From assembly GCA_048013815.1 (NCBI GenBank), contig CM106586.1, positions 18,228,001-18,292,000 of the forward strand: DNA of 64,000 nt. The letters are read 5' to 3'. Below are positions 56,007 to 64,000 of the stretch, piece by piece. Each line of letters opens with the position of its first letter. Position 1 is the first letter of the stretch. The notes under the pieces were generated by a model that saw nothing but the letters and a program-made list of their open reading frames with translations, was not told the DNA's origin and searched no databases. The stretch is from Setoptus koraiensis (Eukaryota; Arthropoda). Position numbers and translations under genes: made by a program.

Positions 56007-57332
56007 CTAAAAGGGTGCATCGGTGGTGTTAAAATTGTTGCGCGAATTGGCCAGGGCCTCGGCCAACTTGGAGGCCATGTTAGAGAAGGGCGACGTGGCG
56101 CACTGGGCGTATTTGGCGCCACAATCGCTTTGGACGATTCCGTCGAGCCAGGCCTTGGAATATTCTGAGCCAAAATTGACATAAACGGTGGCCGATATAC
56201 GCTGCAATGAGTTGGACATGAATGGCGAATTTCTGATAAGATGGTCGGCGGCCTCGCAAACTGCCCTGTGTCTACACGCTTCGTCTGGTATGCTGGATAT
56301 GGAGTCGAGAACGGGCGAGAAGGCCTTGAGATATTGATTGGTCACTTGAGTGACCGATTTGGGCAACAATTGTTGAATGGTGGCCGGTAAGTTAACTAAA
56401 TGCGGCATGAGCAATTGTGCATATTCTGGCTGCAACTGGCGTGCAAAACCCACCAGACCACTGCCCAATCCCAGCTTGACTAGTAGCGCTGGCCACATCA
56501 AATGTATTCCGTAGGTGATCATGGCCCAAACGAGGCCTCTTATGAGTGCTCCCTTTAGTGTGACACCAATCAGCGGGCCCAGCAGCATGGCTTTCAGGGC
56601 GAACATGCCCATATCTCTGGCCGAGCTGCCCACAACGGCAACGCGATTCCTTTCCACCTTGACCAAATTACCGAAGAGGTCCTCGACGGTGACAGCGTCA
56701 TCTGATTCGTTTGAGTAGGCAGACTTGGATTGGGGCCGGTGGCGGCCCGCTTGAGCATTGTCGCCAGAGTAGAAGGGCGAGGTGTCACGCTTGGTGCGTA
56801 CCTTGGTGCCATCGTCCTTAGTGAGAATAGTCGAAATGGATGAGATGATGGAGAGGGCCGTTGTTGTTGGCGACGAGTCCTGGTCCTGTCCAATCTGAAC
56901 ACAATCGCCGTCACAGTCGTTGGCGGCATAGTCGTCGCCGTCCGAGCCGTCGTCGTCGACCTCCTCGTACTCGTCCTGGTCATCTGATTCTCCGGAGCTG
57001 ACAATGGTCATTGATCCGTTGTTTGAGGCCAACGAGTCCTCGTAATCGCTCTCGTCTTGCGTGCCTAAGGAGCTTTTATCAGTTATCTTTTTATCTGTTG
57101 TTATCTTTTGCGGGGATTGCGTCGCCTTATCAGTTACCTTTTGTGGGCTCAGTGGGGCCTTATCATCGGACAGTGAGTTTTGGGCTTGTTCGGACAGCCT
57201 AGAGACGTCGGCTGGTTTTGTGTTGACTAGACAGCTGTAGTTTGTGAGTATGACAATAATCAGCGTGGCTACGAGCATTGTGACATAGCTTGTTGAGGCA
57301 AACATTCTTGAAGAAAATGATGATTTGATCAT
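56007..57332 (-). CDS. Secreted or membrane protein of unknown family, acidic middle and Cys-containing C-terminus
   Basis: Single exon, 441 residues (432 if started at MFASTSYVTMLVATLIIVIL, a likely signal peptide). After it comes a Ser/Lys/Gln region, then an acidic stretch (about residues 105-150), then RTKR at about 180, a possible furin site. A hydrophobic region follows (MGMFALKAMLLGPLIGVTLK to GIHLMWPALLVKLGLGSG). The C-terminal third has CRHRAVCEAADHL, YVNFGSEYSKAWLDGIV and DCGAKYAQCATSPF, a four-Cys arrangement of a kind seen in conserved secreted arthropod proteins, but I cannot name the family. A TATA box lies about 111 bp upstream, so transcription is probable. Divergence from masquerade is not apparent; both are on the minus strand. 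Confidence 0.8.
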   Translation of the reverse strand: MIKSSFSSRMFASTSYVTMLVATLIIVILTNYSCLVNTKPADVSRLSEQAQNSLSDDKAPLSPQKVTDKATQSPQKITTDKKITDKSSLGTQDESDYEDSLASNNGSMTIVSSGESDDQDEYEEVDDDGSDGDDYAANDCDGDCVQIGQDQDSSPTTTALSIISSISTILTKDDGTKVRTKRDTSPFYSGDNAQAGRHRPQSKSAYSNESDDAVTVEDLFGNLVKVERNRVAVVGSSARDMGMFALKAMLLGPLIGVTLKGALIRGLVWAMITYGIHLMWPALLVKLGLGSGLVGFARQLQPEYAQLLMPHLVNLPATIQQLLPKSVTQVTNQYLKAFSPVLDSISSIPDEACRHRAVCEAADHLIRNSPFMSNSLQRISATVYVNFGSEYSKAWLDGIVQSDCGAKYAQCATSPFSNMASKLAEALANSRNNFNTTDAPF

Positions 57333-57442
57333 GGCGATTAAAAGGGGGCGATAAAATGATGATTGAGTAATTAATTAGTTAATTGAGTGATTCTAAAATG
57401 ATGCCGTAAGTGTCTGAATGGTGTTTGTGAAAGCGTCGTGTC

Positions 57443-57450
57443 TATTTATA
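57443..57450 (-). promoter_or_regulatory. TATA box of the 56007-57332 gene
   Basis: TATAAATA on the minus strand, 111 bp before the first ATG and 138 bp before the second. Confidence 0.65.
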
Positions 57451-57846
57451 CTCAATATCAACACTTTGGGCCAATGGTGTCACACCGAGCCTCTGCTCGC
57501 TGGCGCACAGAGGCCTCTTGCGCGTGCCACTTGGTGCACGCGCACGCACAAGAGGACACATTTTCCGTTTTAGACAGCGCTACTGGTTGGGCACAAATTA
57601 CGTTCTGTGCCCGGTCTGTTGTGTTCTGTGCAAACTACAACAACCTGTTGACGATGCCATGCAAATGACCATGCAAATGCTACGCAATAAACGGTGCGAA
57701 TGAACCCGAATCGCGCCAATTCCTTGTGGAGCATGCTTATTCAGCCTGAATAATTCAGGAGACTATCAAACGTCTGACGTCTGTGTGACACAACTACTGT
57801 TGATAGGTGGCGGCTAGGTGGCGCGAGAGTGGCTCGCCGAGCATAA

Positions 57847-57904
57847 TCTACAAAATTTGTAGTCTACAAACTTTGTAGTCTACAAACTTTGTGGTCTACA
57901 AAGT
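57847..57904. repeat. Three tandem palindromes, CTACAAA-TTTGTAG
   Basis: CTACAAAATTTGTAG, then CTACAAACTTTGTAG, then CTACAAACTTTGTGG followed by a further CTACAAAG; the period is 18 bp. Each unit is itself palindromic. Confidence 0.9.
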
Positions 57905-58599
57905 GCGATCCAATCGCGCCACCTACACTCAAGACCACGGCAGCGCTAGCGGCCTCTGGTGTGTGACCATGGCATTATTCTGGAAATAGTTTCATATCTG
58001 GCGCGCTTTGCGCACCTGTTGGCGCCACTCCAGCCAAGTCATGTCCACTATCCACCATGGAATCCGATGCTGATCAATCCCTAGCTGCCCGGGCCCCTCG
58101 CCTTCGCTTGGCCCCCCGTAGCTTCTTTAATCGGAAAGAATCCCTTGGACTGTACCTGTACAATACCTGTTGGTTGTGGGTTGTGAGTGCTGCATGATTG
58201 TGAGTGCTAATTTCGGGAATATTCGGATTATTGGCTGCAGGCAAGGGCCCGACTGCGGCCTGCACACCAAAGCCTGCAGCCTAAGGAGGGCGCCTATAGA
58301 AATGCGATGAGTATTAGTGATTGTTGAACAAAGGCATAGTCCAATTTGTGTGACCTGAAATTATTGTCTTCGTGCATATCAACTGAGCCATGTCGAGATG
58401 CCACTATCACGATTTACTTCTCACAATTCTCACATTTGTCAGTGGCTCATCTCGTTACAATACATCCTATTACCTATTACACAATTGGCTGGCTGTTGTT
58501 CAAGGCTGCCGTTAGTCTCACGTAGCCTAGTTGGCGTAGTGGTCGATCTGTAGATCATTCATTCATTGATTATTGTGAATGGGTGATGATGGGCGAGAT

Positions 58600-58662
58600 T
58601 ATCTGCGAGGATCTGCGAGGATTTGCCAAGATTTGCCAAGATTTGCCAAGATTTGCCAAGAA
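58600..58662. repeat. Short tandem repeat GATTTGCCAA
   Basis: Four 10-bp copies preceded by two GGATCTGCGA copies. Confidence 0.85.
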
Positions 58663-59026
58663 GAAAGTTGCAGAGTTGGCGATTTGCGAGCGCAAGTGCA
58701 AGTTTTCGATGATACAAGTCGTATCAACATCAAAAGCTTGTGTGTGTGTGTGCGATAGAGAAAGCCACTTGTCCACTAAATTGGGCTGCCAGCCACTTGT
58801 TAGCGCAACTGGGGATCATCGCTCAGTCATGGATGAGCGTATGAAAAAGAGAGTAATTGTTGCAGATGTTATGTAAAACATTATTGAAAAACGGGTCCGA
58901 ATGCCTGGTCATGTCTAGCCAAGACAGACCGAGCAGAGCGAAGAAACGATGCGATCTGGCTGGGAACAAGGGGGGGGGGCGGGGGCGAGAAAAGAAGGCG
59001 ACAAGCCGAGGGGCTGCCAGGCCGAG

Positions 59027-59125
59027 CGGCTGCGAAGCCGGCCAGCCGAGCGGCCGAGAAGCCGAGCGGCCGAGAAGCCGAGCGGCCGAGAAGCCGAGCG
59101 GCCGAGAAGCCGAGCGGCCGAGAAG
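59027..59125. repeat. 16-bp tandem repeat GCCGAGCGGCCGAGAA
   Basis: About five to six copies, GC-rich against an AT-richer background. Confidence 0.9.
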
Positions 59126-61064
59126 CTGAGAAGGTCTCAGCGAGCAGATCAAGTGATGTTGCAGTTGAGCTCGCCGTCTGACCATACTGAAACAGTTATC
59201 CGTTTGTGTGTGTGTGTGTGTGTTGCAGCTCAACTGGATATTGGGACCAACTTTGTTGGCTTGTCTCGCTAACGTGTGCGTGTATTTACGACTGCCCGTT
59301 TTTTCGTTCGAAGCGCTGCAAGCTGCGAAGGCAGCTCCAATTGCGAACGAAGCCAATTTAAAGAGAATGAGCCGAGCTTTCAGTTGGTTAGTTAGTAAGC
59401 CCGATCATGATCATCTGCTGTCGCTCACTATTCGCTTGCTTGCTGTCTAGTGGTCATTTCGTTTTTAAGTCTGTCCTGAACTGAACTGTGTGTTACATAA
59501 TAGCAATAGAATTGTTACGCAATCATCATCATAATTCTATGCTTGAGGAGGATGGAGTTTGCGATTTGAATTATCTTCTCTGTGTGTTTCGTCGGTCGTT
59601 GTCTCTTGTTGCTGTTGTTGCTGTGACTTAGCACAAGTTGTTGCAGTTGCAGTTGCTGTTGCAGCAAGCTGACAAACCGCAACCACAAGGCAAACACCAT
59701 CGACGACGACGACAAGACAGCACACACATGCCAACAACAACAACACCACCAACAACGACAACGACACCAACACCAACAACAACAACAACAACAAGTTGAA
59801 GCAACATGAATGGAATTGTCAACAGCATCTTTGTGTAGCAGTTTTAACAGCGGTTGTTGTGCAAATATGTTGTGAGCCAGAATAGTCCAGAAAGTGTCCT
59901 GTTGTGTATGGTAAACGACAAGCGACGAGTCGAGATTCATCATCATGTCGAAACATATAAAAATGTTTAAATTTGCAGCAAACATTCTTTAAATTATACT
60001 AACTAACTAACTATTTGAGAAGCACTTTACATGTATATATATATATACTGTGACATCCCATTTATTAAGGCTCTGAGAAGAAAGAAAAGGTACCCATTAG
60101 CCAGAAATTGAGTCGCTCGGGCGGCCATTCATCAAGTGCAACCAACTCAAACTAGAGCAACTGCTGAATTAATTAACTGTTTGTCCACCTGTAAAAGAAT
60201 ACACTGTGTGCCGAGCGCTTAGCCGACAGTGCACTGACCATCGCCAGATCGTATAATTATTGTCTACTTGCTGATACACGTGTGTTGATGTCACCATTTT
60301 GTATTTGAAGAAGCAGTTTTAATGAAAAATAATTAAACACACACACACACACACACAAGTCGAGAGTCACGGCTAATCCAAATTGGTTTAGATCGGTTGG
60401 TGCTGTTTCTAATCTAGGCAGAGGAAAAAAATTATCAAAGTCAAAGCGAGTCGTTGGACGTCGCAAGTCATTGGCATTGTTTGTGTTTGTGTATACAGGT
60501 GACTTCACTTTCGACAACAACACCACCAACAAAGACAACAACGACAACAACGGCAACAACAACAACACCGACAACAACGACAACGAGATCCGTCGGCAGC
60601 ACAAGTGTCATCGATTGCGGACAACAACACAGTTTGAGCTCACAATCAATTGTTTTGTCTCATGTGTCACACCGATACTTGTGGTGTGAGAACTTCAAAT
60701 TAAGAAATTGACTGTCAGCAACTGTCAGTGTCACCAGTTTAGCCGTTAGCTGTGTCGCCTTGTGATCGATTGATGCTATAACATGAGCATTTCACCGCTA
60801 CAAACAACAACAACAACAACAGTATAGACAGAATCACCAATCATCCAATTTCCTGTTGCCCTGTTGTTATTGCGCAGATTGTCTTGTTGATCGCAATTGG
60901 CGACACACATTCCGCTGACTTGTGAGTGGGAATCGGCAGCCACGACAATTCACCTGTGCAACAATTGTGACATTGTTAACTGTCTCAACTGTGTGTGCCA
61001 TCGCAGCAAGTACAAAAATACACCCGACAAAACACGGCAAGACACGTCGTTTATTTTAGTAAAT

Positions 61065-61075
61065 ATGCCCAAAAA
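61065..61075 (+). other. Possible first coding exon ending at a splice donor
   Basis: ATGCCCAAAAA is followed at once by GTAAGTAG, a strong donor. A first exon encoding only M-P-K plus two bases is found in some housekeeping genes (for example eIF1A starts MPKNK), but no second exon was found to the right in this window. Confidence 0.15.
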
Positions 61076-61175
61076 GTAAGTAGAATTGTGCTCACAATTG
61101 TCACCAAGTGAAATGTAGATCGGCGGCCAGCGCGCCGGTTTGCGACTGGCGGCTGAAGCGCCAACTGCGATCACA

Positions 61176-61290
61176 TCAACCAGTATCAGATGAACCAGTA
61201 TCAGATCAACCAATATCAGACAATAAGAACAAATCAGATCAACCGATATCAGATGATCCAACCAAATCGGACCAAACTCACTTTTCGAAG
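61176..61290. repeat. Tandem repeat around ACCAGTATCAGATCA
   Basis: Several degenerate copies of CAACCAGTATCAGAT, AACCAATATCAGA and related units. Confidence 0.7.
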
Positions 61291-61734
61291 CGCACATTTC
61301 GAAGCGCAGATCTCTGTCGCTTGGCCGCGGGCTCATCCGGCGAGCCATTGCGCGCCGTCAGTGTGGCCAACAAGCCCTCACACCGTTGAGCGAAACAGGA
61401 TGTCGGCTGTGAATTGCGGTGTGTCGTTTGCATGTCGTCGTGGTTGCATGCCGGCGTGTTTGCATGAGCCATCGGTGAGTGCGTTCGGCGGTGCGAGATA
61501 ATTTCAAACTTGTCACCGCATGATTTGTATACTTTGCCGCTGTGACGAATTTGGCGCCGATTGTATGCGAGTGCAGTGGTAATTGTGATTGTAGGCGCAA
61601 ACAGAAAAACAATCCGATCGTCGATGCAAGAAAAACAATGAAACAAGAGCGAAAGTTCAATTGTTGCGACGCCTCTATTTATTATCGGCCGTTTATTCGC
61701 AAAGCTTGTCGCAAAGTAGAGCTGTTGCGCTGGC

Positions 61735-61795
61735 TGACGCTTCGCTGGCGACAACAAGACTTTCGCTGGCGACAACAAGACTTTCGCTGGGCTGT
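61735..61795. repeat. 19-20-bp tandem repeat CTTTCGCTGGCGACAACAAGA
   Basis: Two to three copies, followed by GTCGGCGAGCTCGGCGTTCGT repeats to about 61880. Confidence 0.8.
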
Positions 61796-62039
61796 CGCTC
61801 GTCGGTTGCCGCTGTCGGCGAGCTCGGCGTTCGTCGTTCGTCGGCGAGCTCGGCGTTCGTCGGTTGTCGGCGAGCGACAAGAGACACATGTTTGCGGTGT
61901 TGCTCATGATTGGCCATGGCTTGCGGTTTGCCAGTTGCGCAACAAGACTCTCGCTGCCAGAGCCACAAGAGCGATATACTTTTTATCAGTCATTCATAAC
62001 TTTGCGCCACCGACTTTGTGACTTTGTGTTGCTGACTTC

Positions 62040-62120
62040 GCGTTGCTGACTCGAAGTAACGGACTCGACGTAACGGACTCGACGTAACGGACTCGGCGCA
62101 ACGGACTCGGCGCAACTGAC
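62040..62120. repeat. 15-bp tandem repeat GTAACGGACTCGACG
   Basis: About five copies with single-base changes (GACGTAACGGACTCG, GGCGCAACGGACTCG). Confidence 0.85.
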
Positions 62121-62424
62121 TCGGTGTCGCCAACTGCACAACTGGCTGCGCCAAGCTGCGCCACAGCAAGTTGTGCAGTTGGCAGTTATGTAACAACTGC
62201 ATGTTGCCGCAATTGTTGCATAACAATATAACGGTTATGTATATGAGGCCACAAGCAGCGATCGATATTACATCATAGTATCATGTATCATAGTATCATG
62301 TATCATAGTATAGATATATATAGATGGATTTAAATTGACACTGCTCGTCAGTGGCCAGTGTGTGCGTCTGACAAGAATAATAATAAGCAGTGAGCGTCTT
62401 GTCGGCTGCTTGTGTTTTTGGCCC

Positions 62425-62590
62425 ATCGTCTCATTGCGTCATCGTCTCATTGCATCATCGTCTCATTGCATCATCGTCTCATTGCATCATGGTCGCTGCA
62501 TATGGATACTGCATATAAAGGCATGGATATGGCGTGGATATGGCGTGGATATGGCGTGGATGTGGCGTGGATGTGGCGTGGATATGGGCC
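62425..62590. repeat. Two adjacent tandem repeats: TCATCGTCTCATTGCA (about 16 bp) and GTGGATATGGC (12 bp)
   Basis: About four copies of the first (62428-62487) and six of the second (62522-62587), with TGT for TAT in two of the latter. Confidence 0.85.
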
Positions 62591-62889
62591 AGAGTGCGGC
62601 GCAGAGAGCCGACGGCAGCCAGTTTGCGCTCGAAGCTAGGTGGCCCGAGACAGGTTATTATTGGTGCAGCGGGCAGCGGGCGGCAAGCGGCAAGCAGCCC
62701 GAAGCCTGCAACAGGTACACAGGTAACTCACCATCAATCATCGGTGCGGAGGGGCATCCACGGCGCAAAGTAGAAGTAAAACTAGACTTTTGAACAAACC
62801 TGACGAGTGCTGTTTTGCTGGTCGGTATCGCAGCGACGACACGGCCGCGGACAAACAGATAGCCGGCTCGCGAGATATCCAGCCGAAGA

Positions 62890-62965
62890 GATAGTCTCAC
62901 TGGCCGGCCGAAGAGACGCTGAGATGGCCGGCCGAAGAGACGCTGAGATTGCCGGCCGAAGAGAT
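62890..62965. repeat. 23-bp tandem repeat GGCCGGCCGAAGAGACGCTGAGAT
   Basis: About three copies. Confidence 0.8.
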
Positions 62966-64000
62966 GCGACAGTGCGCAGAGACGCACAGGCGAGGGCAGA
63001 GATGATAAAACGAATTCGAGATAAAACGAAACGAAACGACACAGGGGCCATCACAGAGATAACGGTCGCATCAATTCGGAGACACACAGCCGATGGCTGG
63101 GCTGGCTTAATTAGCGAGCGCCTGTAATAAGCATGCTAATGGGTAATGCGCAAATGAAACATGCAACATTACGATGGCATGTATGTTAATTAGCGAGCGA
63201 GCCGCTTGTTGCTGTCGGTGTGTGTGTGTTATCATACAGTGTAAAGATTGCGTCAGTTGTTGCGATTACGTCAGTTGCCCCTGTTGTTGTACTACAACAG
63301 TTGTAGAGAGTGTGTGTGTGTGTAATTAAGCGGCACATTGCAACACTAATCAGGATTTGCTTGTTGTCAGCTGGAAGTGCGCTCTGATTTATTAATGAAA
63401 CCTCCATTAGCGCGATCTCTCACGACTATTACGAGGCCACCGGTCAGCCGACTGGCCGGCCGTTGGCCAACTGCCCGCTGCCCGCTGCCCGCTGCTCACT
63501 GCTCACTGCCACCGAGCGGCCACCGAGCGGCCACAACACGCCGACAGGTGAGCGGATCCGTCTGATCTGGATCAATTCACAGCTGATATCAGGCCAATTG
63601 TGAGCGTTCACAGGCCGCCAGCGAAAGTGCGCATGCCATCGGATGTTTGTTTGCAAAGAAGAGCCGACTTGGCGTGCCGAGGGCCCGGGGCTCAACGGAC
63701 AACACCCAGGCTCACCTTTGCTGTGACTCACGGCCTGACAACGCTCGAGCCCAATGGAAGGCGCTCGAGCTGCTCGCTGAACGCAAGGCGAGCGTCCGAG
63801 GCGAATTATCAGAGTTATCAGAGGCGAACTGTCAGATGATCCGACAAAAGGCAAATACTGGCAAGTCAAACAGCGGCCGATACGAGCAGCCAACGGCGTG
63901 GACAATGGTCAATCGCCAGTGGCCAGCCGTTACACGTTGCATGTTTGTGTCAGAGCGAGTGCTGGCGTCGGACAGGTGCGACAACAGTTGGCTACCTGTT

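Larger units (their letters stand above)
57451..64000. other. Gene-poor, tandem-repeat-rich region
   Basis: No frame with family features. It holds at least eight different short tandem repeats (listed separately), GT and CA runs (59205-59222, 60336-60357, 63310-63324), CAA-rich stretches (59725-59795, 60515-60590) and one possible start exon at 61065. It may be regulatory sequence or an intron of a gene beyond the window. Confidence 0.5.

Noticed and set aside
58528-58570. Possible tRNA (A-box-like TAGCCTAGTTGG followed by CTGTAGA)
   Set aside because: No B box (GGTTCGANTCC type) and no closing acceptor or T stems in the following 60 bases; at most a degenerate tRNA-derived repeat.
59515-59985. 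Minus-strand frame with Cys/Trp and Gln runs
   Set aside because: Low-complexity translation of a CAA/CGA-rich tract; no conserved feature.
61278-62793. Overlapping frames of 100-209 codons on both strands
   Set aside because: They cross several tandem repeats and contain no recognisable domain; mutual overlap shows chance openness in GC-rich DNA.
57847-62965. CRISPR-like arrays
   Set aside because: The repeats are head-to-tail or with very short variable parts, not repeats separated by unique spacers, and the DNA is eukaryotic.

Overview
The window is nuclear DNA of an animal, most likely an acariform (sarcoptiform-type) mite. The genes have short GT-AG introns, and there is an ER BiP, a rhomboid protease, a TSR1 ribosome-biogenesis factor, a masquerade orthologue, and secreted S1 proteases whose zymogen junctions lack a basic residue. 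That last trait is known from house dust mite group 3 allergens. The taxon is an inference; no rRNA or mitochondrial marker is present.

Layout. 1-6.6 kb: BiP/GRP78 (two exons, +) and a rhomboid-family intramembrane protease (two exons, +). 6.6-25.7 kb: a minus-strand tandem array of four apparently intact multi-pass membrane proteins. They look like chelicerate gustatory receptors: each has one long exon and two short phase-0 C-terminal exons, the last ending in a QF/QY/QH motif. The array also holds decayed receptor copies, one carrying an inserted Polycomb-type RING finger, plus a Tc1-type transposon with terminal inverted repeats, a foldback-like palindrome, a broken Ty1/copia fragment and near-identical duplicated blocks. 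25.8-42.6 kb: three copies of a 3-4 kb unit carrying a secreted S1 protease (all -). Two units also carry a small two-exon Kunitz inhibitor that can only be seen by splicing. Between units 1 and 2 lie a trypsin-like protease with a basic insertion (+) and intronless TSR1 (+). 43.3-55.3 kb: masquerade (-), five exons, five clip domains and an inactive protease domain (catalytic Ser replaced by Gly), expanded to about 2,870 residues by polyglutamine-rich linkers. 56.0-57.3 kb: an unrecognised secreted or membrane protein (-) with a TATA box. 57.5-64 kb: no convincing gene, but many unrelated short tandem repeats.

How the genes work together. BiP and TSR1 are housekeeping genes. The rhomboid probably releases EGF-like ligands. 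The receptor array and the protease/inhibitor array are expanding accessory loci. In the latter, a protease with a non-trypsin S1 pocket sits beside an inhibitor with Leu at P1, so inhibitor and protease may be matched. Masquerade is a cell-adhesion protease homologue. Exon boundaries were set by eye from GT/AG sites and reading-frame continuity; no searches were run.
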